A stretch of DNA of 21,017 nt from positions 1 through 21,017 of the forward strand of contig CAYPFR010000015.1 in NCBI GenBank assembly GCA_964410285.1, read 5' to 3'. Below, in pieces: positions 1-7,030 of this stretch; position 1 is the stretch's first letter; the number at the start of each line of letters is the position of its first letter. The notes beneath the pieces are model-generated. The model made no database searches. It saw only the letters and a list, made by a program, of their open reading frames with translations, and was not told the origin of the DNA. This DNA is from Fretibacter sp964410285. Lineage in GTDB: Bacteria; Pseudomonadota; Alphaproteobacteria; Caulobacterales; Maricaulaceae. Made by a program: the position numbers and the translations under genes.

Positions 1-1
1 T

Positions 2-319
2 GATACGCCCCCCGCCCCCGACCCCAATTGGAGCGCGCAAGCTCCAGATCCGGCAAGCTCCAGCGCGCCTTTTCGCCTTTATAATATTGGCCGGGGCGCG
101 CCCACCCAGCTTAGCGATTTTATCGCAGAAATTGAACGCGCCGCTGGCAAGCGCGCAGAGAAAATATTCCTGCCCCTACAAAAAGGTGATGTCGCCGACA
201 CCTTTGCGGACAATAGCGCCCTGCGCCGTGATACGGGCTACGCGCCAAAAACGGAGCTACGTGAGGGCGTAGAGGCATTTGTAAGCTGGTATAAAGACTA
301 CCACGCGCCCCCGCTTTAG
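2..319 (+). CDS. NAD-dependent sugar epimerase, C-terminal part (UDP-glucuronate 4-epimerase-like)
   Basis: The reading frame is open from base 2 and ends at TAG 317-319, giving the last 105 residues of a longer protein whose start lies outside the window. It matches the C-terminus of the extended-SDR family that interconverts UDP-glucuronate and UDP-galacturonate: the RLYNIG block at residues 26-31, then LSDFIAEIE, a LPLQKGDVADTFAD stretch, a GYAPKTELREGV block and the terminal FVSWYKDYH. A Pro/Ala/Ser-rich loop before the YNIG block is typical of this subfamily. The catalytic core (GxxGxxG, YxxxK) is not visible. It probably supplies a uronic acid nucleotide sugar for the neighbouring surface-polysaccharide genes. 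Related UDP-glucose/galactose epimerases are the main alternative, but the QKGDV motif favours the uronate enzymes. Confidence 0.88.
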   Translation, partial: DTPPAPDPNWSAQAPDPASSSAPFRLYNIGRGAPTQLSDFIAEIERAAGKRAEKIFLPLQKGDVADTFADNSALRRDTGYAPKTELREGVEAFVSWYKDYHAPPL

Positions 320-345
320 CCGCCCTACCCGCTTTTAGCGGCTTT
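318..345 (+). terminator. Possible weak terminator after the epimerase
   Basis: Just after the stop codon, AGCCGC (318-323) can pair with GCGGCT (338-343), or CCGCT (329-333) with AGCGG (337-341) over a TTT loop. Only three T residues follow. The hairpin sits in the 37-bp gap before the convergent DUF2793 gene, where a terminator would be expected, but the U-tract is poor. Confidence 0.3.
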
Positions 346-356
346 GGTCTAAGGGG

Positions 357-1721
357 CTAAATCGCAGTTGCAGGGTTCACGAGTCCAAGCGGCCTTGCCG
401 GATCGGGCGGGACCGCGCCTGGATAAAGCGTCATGGCGGCGATATCGCAGGCCGCGCCATGGGTCAGATACAGCTGATAAATACTTGGGTCATAGCCGTA
501 ATAACTCTCTGGCGGGAATTCGACCACACGGGTGACATGGGTCCAAACCTCTAAAGGCAATTCAACATCGGCTAGCGATTCAACCTCATCAATATAGTGC
601 CGTGCATGATTTCGGCGGCGAACAAAACAGCGCCCTGCCTTTGGACGCGCCCAATACGAGAGGGTATATTCGGGCGAAATCATCGGCGAAATGCCGCTCA
701 TCGCGAGGTAAGCAGTCACCCCGCCCGCGCTCATTGATCCGCCAACTCCGCTGCCTGCCGTAATCGACAGCGTATAAAATTCGGGCGTATAACGCAGAAC
801 GGTCGTGGACGCGCCGGGTTTCATTTTCCGAATAAGGTCCAAAAGATGCGCGGGCATAGCGATACGTGATCCGCCAAAGCTTGTTGAATTCCGGATATAT
901 TGATCGCCTTGCGCAAAGATAGCTCCATTAAATGCGCTTATATAGTCGGGTTGAGCGAACCCATCTGACAAATGCAGGCCATACGGGTAGCTGCCCGCGC
1001 CAAACCGCCCTGCGTCTGCGAAGCGGTTAAAGAGCACAGTTGGTAGCTGGCGGGGCGTGGCCGGAAAGCTTACCTTTGCCGTGTCTTTGTCAATACGCAT
1101 TGCCTCGACAAAATCAGAACCGTTGGCGCTCACCTTAAAAGAAAAATGATCTTCGCCCGCAAGGCCCATTTCGGCACGGCCTGAAAAATCGGATTGAAAC
1201 AAAACCGTCGCCGTATCGCTTTCAGCAGCCTTATTGATTTTAAGCTGATGGCCCGCGCCTTCATGATTGAACAGGCTGGCGGGGGCGCTGATTAGGAAAC
1301 GATTGAGCGCGTCCGCTTGCGCATTAATGCCAAGACTTGGGAATGCGGGCATTTCAAAATCAATCCCGCCTGCGCCGCCTGTGCCAAAATCCTCCCAGGC
1401 CGTGCCGCGAAAGATCAGTGAGATTGCTTCCTCTTCCACATTCACAATAAGTCCCTGCACAGGGGGGATAAACATCCACGCGCCGTCAACGAAGCCTGCC
1501 AAGGCGCCTTCATAACCCGCAAATTCGGCCTGCGCGTCTTCGCCAATTAAATAAAAATCCCCTTCTTGCGGGTTTTCAGGCGCGCGCGCCACATGACGGG
1601 CTTTCACGCTTGCGTGCAAAACCGCATCCAGAACTCGTAAGGCCTCATTATGGGTGACGTGTTTCTGGGCTTGGCTGGGCATTATATAGGGCAGGCCGTG
1701 ACGGGCGGAGATATCTTCCAT
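357..1721 (-). CDS. DUF2793 domain protein, phage tail-fibre/spike-like
   Basis: 454 aa. Residues 7-112 match DUF2793, with the characteristic LPYIMPSQAQKHVTHNEAL opening and a PPVQG...W block. Residues 128-220 form a second segment (LGINAQADALNRF, FNHEGAGHQLKINKAA, SGRAEMG, VSANGSDFVEAMRID) that I recall from rhodobacterial phage-like and gene-transfer-agent-associated fibre proteins. The C-terminal 220 residues are Gly/aromatic-rich, with a TLSYWARPKAG strand pair resembling a jelly-roll carbohydrate-binding fold. There is no signal peptide. The ATG start is preceded by a good Shine-Dalgarno (AAGGAT, about 8 nt away). No other phage gene lies in the window, so it is an orphan next to polysaccharide genes. 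A role in binding or decorating a surface glycan is inference only. Confidence 0.8.
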   Translation of the reverse strand: MEDISARHGLPYIMPSQAQKHVTHNEALRVLDAVLHASVKARHVARAPENPQEGDFYLIGEDAQAEFAGYEGALAGFVDGAWMFIPPVQGLIVNVEEEAISLIFRGTAWEDFGTGGAGGIDFEMPAFPSLGINAQADALNRFLISAPASLFNHEGAGHQLKINKAAESDTATVLFQSDFSGRAEMGLAGEDHFSFKVSANGSDFVEAMRIDKDTAKVSFPATPRQLPTVLFNRFADAGRFGAGSYPYGLHLSDGFAQPDYISAFNGAIFAQGDQYIRNSTSFGGSRIAMPAHLLDLIRKMKPGASTTVLRYTPEFYTLSITAGSGVGGSMSAGGVTAYLAMSGISPMISPEYTLSYWARPKAGRCFVRRRNHARHYIDEVESLADVELPLEVWTHVTRVVEFPPESYYGYDPSIYQLYLTHGAACDIAAMTLYPGAVPPDPARPLGLVNPATAI

Positions 1722-1783
1722 GATCTATCCTTGTAAATTGGCGTTACCCAAAGCTAGGGCCTGCACAATTCATGGGGATATAA

Positions 1784-2908
1784 TTATGACTGATAGGCTT
1801 TCACGGCCTCGATAATATAGTCCTGCGTGCTGGCCGTAAGATCGGCGGACATGGGCAGGGCGATTACCTTGCTCATACACGCTTCAGTCTGGATCAGCGT
1901 GCCAGATGGCGGAGCAAATCCTGCATAGGCCGTTTGCTTATGGATAGGCCGCGGATAATAGCGGGCCGAAGGAATGTCTTTGGTCCTTAGCGCGGCTTGC
2001 AGCCCGTCTGGATCCTCCACTTCAATGACAAATTGCGCCCATGTTGACCGCACGGCATTATCCAGAAGCGGCACGCGCGAAGCAAAGTCTTTAAGGCCCT
2101 GAATATAGCGCGCGGCAATACGATTGCGCATATCAATTTCATCATCAAAGACCGCAAGTTTAGCCAGCAATATGGCCGCCTGAAGTGTATCAAGGCGTGA
2201 ATTCAGCCCGACCCTGACATTGTCATATTTATCTTTGCCCGATCCATGTACGTGCAAAGACGTCATAACGTCATGTAACGCCCTGTCGCTGGTCATCACC
2301 GCGCCGCCGTCCCCATAACAGCCCAGTGGCTTTGCGGGGAAAAAGCTGGTGGTGACGACATCCGCCCAATGACTTGGCGGCTTACCGCCGCGCGTGGTGC
2401 CAAAGCCTTGCGCGTTATCGGAAATCAGCTTCAACCCCTGCGCGCGGGCAATGGGTGCAATCTTGGGGTAATCCGCGCTGCGGCCAAAAAGATCAACAAC
2501 GATGACAGCGCGGGGCGTCAGCTTCCCCTCCCGTTTCACGCGCTCAATTTCGCGCGAGAGAGAGCGGGGACACATGTTGTAATCCTCACGCTCTATGTCG
2601 ATGAAAACTGGCACTGCGCCGCGCAGCGCTATGACCTCTGCCGTCGCGCAATAGGTAAAAGATGGACAGAAAACGGCGTCCCCGGGTCCAATATCCCAAG
2701 CCATGAGCGGCAGCAATATGGCATCCGTTCCATTCGCGCAGCCTAGGGCATATTGCGTGCCCGCATAGCCAGCCAACTGGGATTCAAGCTGGCGAACCTC
2801 AGGGCCAAGAATATACTGGCCATGAGAAAGCACTGCGGCTATCGCGGCATCAATTTCGGATTTTAGGCGAAGCTGCTGCGCCGCAAGGTCAATAAAATTT
2901 ATTTTCAT
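1784..2908 (-). CDS. DegT/DnrJ/EryC1/StrS-family PLP-dependent sugar aminotransferase
   Basis: 374 aa, normal length for the family. These fold-type I PLP enzymes transfer an amino group from glutamate to a keto nucleotide sugar. Visible motifs are the N-terminal INFIDLAAQ, GTDAILLPLMA (58-70, phosphate-binding region), a PSFTYCATAEVIAL block, SDNAQGFG around Asp164, and SFFPAKPLGCYGDGGAV with the Schiff-base Lys193. A YYPRPIHKQ segment near the C-terminus is also typical. The sequence resembles enzymes making 3-amino or 4-amino uronate or deoxy sugars (WbpE/WlbC-like), but exact substrate cannot be read from sequence. It follows DUF2793 by 62 bp on the same strand and is divergent from the export gene, consistent with a capsule or O-antigen locus. 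The Shine-Dalgarno is weak (AGCGAG). Confidence 0.93.
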   Translation of the reverse strand: MKINFIDLAAQQLRLKSEIDAAIAAVLSHGQYILGPEVRQLESQLAGYAGTQYALGCANGTDAILLPLMAWDIGPGDAVFCPSFTYCATAEVIALRGAVPVFIDIEREDYNMCPRSLSREIERVKREGKLTPRAVIVVDLFGRSADYPKIAPIARAQGLKLISDNAQGFGTTRGGKPPSHWADVVTTSFFPAKPLGCYGDGGAVMTSDRALHDVMTSLHVHGSGKDKYDNVRVGLNSRLDTLQAAILLAKLAVFDDEIDMRNRIAARYIQGLKDFASRVPLLDNAVRSTWAQFVIEVEDPDGLQAALRTKDIPSARYYPRPIHKQTAYAGFAPPSGTLIQTEACMSKVIALPMSADLTASTQDYIIEAVKAYQS

Positions 2909-2914
2909 AGGCTC

Positions 2915-2944
2915 GCTTAACGTGTTTTAGGGCCAGCGTTAAGC
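2915..2944. repeat. 8-bp inverted repeat in the leader of the aminotransferase gene
   Basis: GCTTAACG (2915-2922) and CGTTAAGC (2937-2944) form a perfect inverted repeat around a 14-nt spacer, ending 7 bp upstream of the aminotransferase ATG. It lies in the 197-bp divergent intergenic region shared with the export gene. It could be an operator or a leader hairpin. The rest of this intergenic region shows no clear sigma-70 promoter. Confidence 0.4.
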
Positions 2945-3105
2945 CCGTGGAGCCGGAGCTTTATCACTTCTGGTTTCCATTTGTCAGCCCTCAAAGGCAG
3001 GTCCTCTGATTAGATGTCCAAATCTGACGCCTCATTCCGCCATATCCCCGCCCCTATATGAAAAATTATCTTTTATAGCTGCGGGCAAAGGATTAAACCT
3101 GCCAT

Positions 3106-4086
3106 ATGAACTACCGTTTTTCATTTATGCTCTGCGCGGCCCTAGGGACGCTAAGCTGCCCGCCAGGCGCAAACGCCCAAAGCACGCCCCACTCTGGGGA
3201 ATGGCATGAGCTTGAGGATTATGAGGGCCGGCGCAAAGGAAAAGCGCCCCGCGGGCGCGCGGATCAGGCTAGCCGCAAAAGCGAGGATAGCGGCTGGATT
3301 GATCTTGAAGAATTTACCCAAGGCTATGAAGAGCAGCGTAGCCGCCGCATCGCCCCCGATCAAAGCGATCAAGACGGCTGGGTGCCTCTTGAAAACTTTA
3401 TACCCGGCGCGGCGGCGGGCGAAGACTATTCCGCCGAACCAAGCTATCCTGAGACTGGAGAATGGACCAGCCTTGAGGAGATGCTTGGGGCAAGCGCGCT
3501 TCCCGTTGACCTGCGTGCAGCTCCGCTTGTGGCCGGAGATAATATTAAGGTCGAATTTAGAGGCATTCGCGATATGTCCGGGATTTATAAAATCTCTGAG
3601 GCTGGCACGCTTGAGATGCCTTTGATCGGCACGATTCGCGCGGGCGGGATGGTTATTCCGCAGCTAGAGGAAACGCTGGAGCAAATCTACGAACGAAACT
3701 ATCTTAACAATCCGAAAATCACAGCCGCCTTGCAGCCGCGTCCACTTGGAGATGTCAGCCTAAAGGGCCTGATTAACCTACCCGGTGATTATGCAATGGA
3801 AGAAACGCTCACCTTGGCTGAAGTGATGGCAAAGGGCGCGGGCGCGACGGGACTTGCATTTGGGCGCGACGCCGTGATTTCCCGCCGCCGGGGAAACCGT
3901 GTCTGGGTGCGGCGCGTCGCCCTTGATTACATTCGGCGCGGGGGAGAGAGCGGTCCAGATATTCTGCCCGGTGATTTGATCAATGTGATTGATCGCCGCG
4001 CGATGCCGCCGCTAAAGGAGCTGGATTCGTCGGCCTACCCGCTGCTCAATGATGTGCTGAAAGCTGGCGCTAAGATTAATTTTTGA
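3106..4086 (+). CDS. Wza-like polysaccharide export protein with N-terminal W-x-x-L-E repeats
   Basis: 326 aa. A signal peptide ends near residue 24 (cleavage at ANA-Q); the Cys at 18 is not in a good lipobox. Residues 31-126 hold four copies of a G-x-W-x-x-L-E-[DEN]-[FYM] motif. From residue 140 a Poly_export domain follows: LVAGDNIKVEF, SGIYKISEAGTLEMPLIG, then an SLBB-like segment (VSLKGLINLPGDYAMEE, TLAEVMAKGAGA, ILPGDLINV). Family members form the periplasmic/outer-membrane conduit for capsule or exopolysaccharide. It lacks an evident lipidation Cys and a Wza-type C-terminal helix, so outer-membrane insertion is uncertain. The Shine-Dalgarno AAAGGA is about 14 nt upstream, rather far. 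It is translationally close to the following VanZ-like gene. Confidence 0.87.
   Translation: MNYRFSFMLCAALGTLSCPPGANAQSTPHSGEWHELEDYEGRRKGKAPRGRADQASRKSEDSGWIDLEEFTQGYEEQRSRRIAPDQSDQDGWVPLENFIPGAAAGEDYSAEPSYPETGEWTSLEEMLGASALPVDLRAAPLVAGDNIKVEFRGIRDMSGIYKISEAGTLEMPLIGTIRAGGMVIPQLEETLEQIYERNYLNNPKITAALQPRPLGDVSLKGLINLPGDYAMEETLTLAEVMAKGAGATGLAFGRDAVISRRRGNRVWVRRVALDYIRRGGESGPDILPGDLINVIDRRAMPPLKELDSSAYPLLNDVLKAGAKINF
3196..3483 (+). repeat. Region encoding four G-x-W-x-x-L-E motifs
   Basis: Encoded motifs are GEWHELEDY (residues 31-39), SGWIDLEEF (62-70), DGWVPLENF (90-98) and GEWTSLEEM (118-126), with Trp residues spaced 31, 28 and 28 apart. Linkers are charged and of low complexity (Arg/Lys-rich, then Asp/Glu-rich). 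The repetition is at protein level; the DNA copies have diverged. Confidence 0.8.
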
Positions 4087-4088
4087 AT

Positions 4089-4508
4089 ATGCCGCACGAT
4101 GCCGCCTCCACACTGTGTTTCAAACGGCCCACAGACCGGCCGCGCTGGTGGCCAGTCCTCGTCCTCGCCCGCGCTGCGCTCATCATCTTTCTTGGCCTGC
4201 TGACATATTTTTCCCTTCAAAGCGCAGGCGGCATATCTATGAGTTTACATGATAAGCTGCTGCACTATGTGACTTACGGCGGTTTGACGGGGTTGATCGG
4301 GCTAGCTTTTCCGCGGCTAAGCCTTTTGTACATTTTCTGGATTGGAAGCGGCCTCGGCGCGGTGCTCGAGATCGGGCAAGGACTTATGGGGCAAGGGCGT
4401 ACGCCCTCATGGGCGGATCAAGCTGCGAATATGGCTGGTGTTATTACGGCGATCTTGGTGTGGGGCCTTTGGGTATTGATCACGCGCGAGGTTACCCGAA
4501 AAAACTGA
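4089..4508 (+). CDS. VanZ-like family membrane protein
   Basis: 139 aa from ATG 4089; a TTG at 4083 would overlap the upstream stop and add two residues, and I prefer the ATG. About four membrane segments: roughly 22-42, 60-76, 78-97 and 115-132. The family signature is visible: SLHDKLLHYVTYGGLTGLIGLAF, then LEIGQGL, then RTPSWADQAANMAGV. VanZ-like proteins are small integral membrane proteins; the founding member is tied to teicoplanin resistance, but in Gram-negative bacteria they often sit in exopolysaccharide loci with unknown function. Only 2 bp separate it from the export gene, so the two are probably co-transcribed and translationally coupled. No Shine-Dalgarno of its own is obvious. 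Confidence 0.82.
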   Translation: MPHDAASTLCFKRPTDRPRWWPVLVLARAALIIFLGLLTYFSLQSAGGISMSLHDKLLHYVTYGGLTGLIGLAFPRLSLLYIFWIGSGLGAVLEIGQGLMGQGRTPSWADQAANMAGVITAILVWGLWVLITREVTRKN

Positions 4509-4536
4509 CTTTTCTGCGGGCAAACCGTTTTGAGAC

Positions 4537-4548
4537 TTTCTTAAGAAA
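4537..4548. repeat. 12-bp perfect palindrome TTTCTTAAGAAA
   Basis: A perfect palindrome centred at 4542/4543, 21 bp upstream of the ATG at 4569 of the next gene, in the 60-bp gap after the VanZ-like gene. It could be a dyad operator, or chance in an AT-rich stretch. Confidence 0.3.
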
Positions 4549-4568
4549 TCTACTGTAAGTTGATTTTT

Positions 4569-5075
4569 ATGATAATTTGCAACCCAAAATACTTTCCGGT
4601 TTTAAGGGCGATATGGATCGGTGGTGTCGTGAGCCTTTTATCTCCTGGCGCATTCGCAACGCAGCCGGCAGCGGAAACGGGTGCGGCCACGAAAGATATG
4701 TCCAATCACTCCACAGCTGCGCCGGCCAAACAACCGCGCAACGTTGATGTACCAGACTTTTTGCGGCTCAGCTTTCGTGCGGCAGCGGGCCAGCCGGCCT
4801 CATCGGCGGAGTTTCGCGCCCTTACCGCAAAAATTTCAGAAGGTTTTGACGCCGTCCCGCGCTGCAAGCCGCTGGAATGCCACTGGACCTACAATCAACA
4901 AAAAGCCAATGCGGGGCGCCGTCTTTCATTAGTACAGAGCAAAGATGAAATCCTGCTCTCATTGAGAAGAGCGCCGCTATCTCCGCTTAGCGCTCAAGAT
5001 TTACTCACGCCGCATACGATCACCGCGACCTCAAATGGACGGGCCATAGGCGTAATAAGCTATTCTCACCCTTAA
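4569..5075 (+). CDS. Unknown small secreted protein
   Basis: 168 aa from ATG 4569 (a TTG at 4560 would add three residues). I do not recognise a family. A signal peptide is clear: short N-terminus, hydrophobic AIWIGGVVSLLSPG, cleavage near AFA-T. A Pro/Ala/Thr-rich linker follows. The mature part, from about residue 60, contains FLRLSFRAAAG, an ALTAKISEGFDAVPRC segment and a CKPLEC pair that could form a disulfide (C-x4-C), then VQSKDEILLSLRRAPL and a C-terminal VISYSHP. No transmembrane segment follows the signal peptide, so a periplasmic or exported location is likely. It lies on the same strand as the surface-protein cluster, about 90 bp upstream of it, but shows no DUF11 features. Shine-Dalgarno is weak. 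Confidence 0.62.
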   Translation: MIICNPKYFPVLRAIWIGGVVSLLSPGAFATQPAAETGAATKDMSNHSTAAPAKQPRNVDVPDFLRLSFRAAAGQPASSAEFRALTAKISEGFDAVPRCKPLECHWTYNQQKANAGRRLSLVQSKDEILLSLRRAPLSPLSAQDLLTPHTITATSNGRAIGVISYSHP

Positions 5076-5165
5076 AAGGATTAGCAGCAGGCTTTATACT
5101 CTATTAATCCTGTTTGGGTAGATTTGACGCCCCGAAACAATATAGCTCTTCTAAAGGATAAGCTT

Positions 5166-5642
5166 ATGCGCATTTCTACCCCCCTTCTTGCCGCCGCCGC
5201 TCTGTTCGCTGCGTCCACAACGGCGCAGGCTCTAACCGCTCAGCAGACAATTCAAAAAGAGACCGCCATTATAAATGCCAATGGGGTCTCTGAGATGGTT
5301 CGTAGCAGCGCCGCCAAAATTGTACCCGGCGAACGCATTGTCTACACGCTAAATTATATAAATGACGAAGCCGCGCCCGCCTCTGATATTGTGCTCACCA
5401 TGCCAATTCCAAAAGAAGTGACATTTGTCGAAGGGTCAGCAGATATCCAAGGCGCGCCCGTAACCTATTCTGCCGATGAAGGACAGACCTTCTCCGCGCG
5501 CCAAAGCGTGATGACGATTGACGGTGCAGGTAATATCCGCGCCGCCGGCGCCGAAGACTTAACGCATGTGCGCTGGGTAATCGCAGGTCCCGTTAATGCT
5601 GGCGCGAATGGCGAGTTAGCCTTTTCCGCAATTGTAAAATAA
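5166..5642 (+). CDS. Small secreted single-domain DUF11-like protein
   Basis: 158 aa. The start is ATG 5166, with a good AAAGGA Shine-Dalgarno about 8 nt upstream; the frame extends to a TTG at 5124 without support. A signal peptide ends near AQA-L (residue 22). The mature 135 residues form one Ig-like domain of the DUF11/TIGR01451 type: AAKIVPGERIVYTLNYIND, SDIVLTMPIPKEVTFVEGSA, then LTHVRWVI and a final strand ELAFSAIVK that is also the C-terminus. In canonical DUF11 the second block reads xxDxLPxGxxF; here the Asp is replaced (LTMPIP). There are no Cys residues and no sorting signal. A strong terminator follows 24 bp after the stop, so this gene can be transcribed apart from the two downstream surface genes. 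A role as an exported subunit or ligand of the giant protein is inference. Confidence 0.78.
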   Translation: MRISTPLLAAAALFAASTTAQALTAQQTIQKETAIINANGVSEMVRSSAAKIVPGERIVYTLNYINDEAAPASDIVLTMPIPKEVTFVEGSADIQGAPVTYSADEGQTFSARQSVMTIDGAGNIRAAGAEDLTHVRWVIAGPVNAGANGELAFSAIVK

Positions 5643-5666
5643 ATTACGGAGCATAATCGTTTTCAT

Positions 5667-5693
5667 AAAAGCCGGCCCTTGGCCGGCTTTTTT
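5667..5693 (+). terminator. Rho-independent terminator after the small DUF11 gene
   Basis: GCCGGCC (5671-5677), loop CTT, GGCCGGC (5681-5687), flanked by AAAA before and a run of six T after. The A/T flanks extend the stem to about 11 bp. This is a textbook intrinsic terminator on the plus strand. Confidence 0.9.
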
Positions 5694-5911
5694 GTTTTCA
5701 AAACAAGGCAAGCTAAATTTGCGTTCTTGATAAATGAAAGGTAAATACGAAAAATTTGCAATTTTTATAAGTTGCTGTTTTATATGTATTTTTTGGGCAA
5801 TTATTAAGGGGTGTTAGCGAAATTTTTCTGATATTTTAACTACGTTTCTAACCTCGGGCTTAACCACTTTTCGATAGGTTGTTTCCACCTAATAAAAAAA
5901 GGAAATGGGTT
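5694..5911 (+). promoter_or_regulatory. AT-rich leader with three TAAC repeats at 12-bp spacing
   Basis: This 218-bp stretch between the terminator and the 369-aa gene is strikingly AT-rich compared with its surroundings and must hold the promoter for the downstream surface genes. TAAC occurs at 5837, 5849 and 5861, exactly 12 bp apart, with the last two extended to TAACC. A short inverted repeat TAGGT/ACCTA (5875-5879, 5887-5891) precedes the Shine-Dalgarno (AAAGGAAA near 5898-5905). I could not fix a convincing -35/-10 pair. Confidence 0.45.
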
Positions 5912-7021
5912 ATGACTAAAACAAAACTGCTCTTGAAGGGACTGCTCGGCGCGAGTGCACTGACGGCACTTTCAACCGGCACGGCCTTCGCGGCCGGCAC
6001 AACAGCCGGAACGGTTGTAAGCAACACGTTTACACTCGATTACAACGTTGGCACAACGCCACAAACACAGATCACTGGGGTCGCCCCGACAACATTTGTT
6101 GTTGACCGCCTGATTGATGTGAATGTAGCGCCAAACGCCGGCACAACTGTCGCGCCTGGTTCTCAGGACCAACTTCTTAACTTTACGCTGACAAATGAAG
6201 GCAATGATTCTCAGGCTTATGTCCTGACGCCTGCTAACGTCGCGTCTGGGGATCAATTTGAAGCTTCTAACCTGAGCATCGTATATTATGTAGATGATGG
6301 CGATGGGGTATTTGAGCCAAATGGGGATGACGGCGCGCCTGTCACATATAACGGCACATCAACACCTGATGTTGCTGCGGACGGTATCTTGTTTGTACAA
6401 ATTGAAGGCGACATCCCATCGCCGCTCAATAATGGTGATACTGCTGATCTTACCTTATTGGCCGAAACAGCTGTAACTGGCGGCTCAGGCACGCTCGTAA
6501 CTGAAGATACAGACGGAAACGACATCAATAGCGCCGAGAACGTCTTTGCTGACGCGGCAGGCGATGTCACAGGCGATGATGCGGCTGATGGTAGCCACTC
6601 AGCGACCAACACATACACGGCCACCGCTGCGGATCTCTCTGCTGAGAAGCTCGTAAGCGTCTTTGCACAAACGCCGAACGCGACAAATGATTGTGCGGTA
6701 ATTCCGGGAACGCCGGCAACGCCAGTTGCCGACCAATATGCGGTTCCAGGTTCATGTGTTGAGTACACAATCACGGCTACCAATTCTGGCGTCGCAACAG
6801 CGACTGCGATTGATATTGCTGATACACTGCCAAGTGATCTGACATTTGTCGCCGCGTCTGCCTCTGGCTTCAGCACGGCCGGCAGCTTTACGACAATTCC
6901 GACAAATGGTCAGGATTGCGGAGCTACGCCTTGTGTTGTCGTTTATGACGGCGCTGAGTTAACGGACGGATCTACAACGCCAACTGTTGGTGTTGTTACA
7001 ATCCGGGCACTCGTTAAGTAA
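5912..7021 (+). CDS. Secreted acidic DUF11-family surface protein
   Basis: 369 aa from ATG 5912 (AAAGGAAA Shine-Dalgarno 8 nt upstream; the frame opens earlier at a TTG). The signal peptide cleaves near AFA-A (residue 27). The mature protein opens GTTAGTVVSNTFTLDYNVG, a start I recall from sphingomonad and hyphomonad DUF11 proteins. An Ig-like domain covers about 65-190, with a YYVDDGDGVFEPNGDD loop (126-140) resembling a calcium-binding D-x-D-x-DG loop. An acidic segment (200-230) leads to a DUF11 domain at about 242-369 (SAEKLVSV, PGSCVEYTITATNSG, IDIADTLPSDLTFV). Four Cys (261, 282, 336, 341) could form two disulfides. It ends at the last strand, TIRALVK. It is very acidic, poor in Arg and Lys, and lacks an anchor, so it is probably exported and held by a partner. 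Confidence 0.82.
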   Translation: MTKTKLLLKGLLGASALTALSTGTAFAAGTTAGTVVSNTFTLDYNVGTTPQTQITGVAPTTFVVDRLIDVNVAPNAGTTVAPGSQDQLLNFTLTNEGNDSQAYVLTPANVASGDQFEASNLSIVYYVDDGDGVFEPNGDDGAPVTYNGTSTPDVAADGILFVQIEGDIPSPLNNGDTADLTLLAETAVTGGSGTLVTEDTDGNDINSAENVFADAAGDVTGDDAADGSHSATNTYTATAADLSAEKLVSVFAQTPNATNDCAVIPGTPATPVADQYAVPGSCVEYTITATNSGVATATAIDIADTLPSDLTFVAASASGFSTAGSFTTIPTNGQDCGATPCVVVYDGAELTDGSTTPTVGVVTIRALVK

Positions 7022-7030
7022 TTGATCGTT

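Noticed and set aside
5076..5165. Sigma-70 promoter with TATACT at 5095-5100 before the small DUF11 gene
   Set aside because: The -10 is good, but no acceptable -35 lies 16-18 bp upstream, so I did not annotate it.
6286..6876. 196-residue open frame antisense to the 369-aa surface protein
   Set aside because: Ser/Val/Ala-rich shadow of the real gene, which has a signal peptide, ribosome site and DUF11 features.
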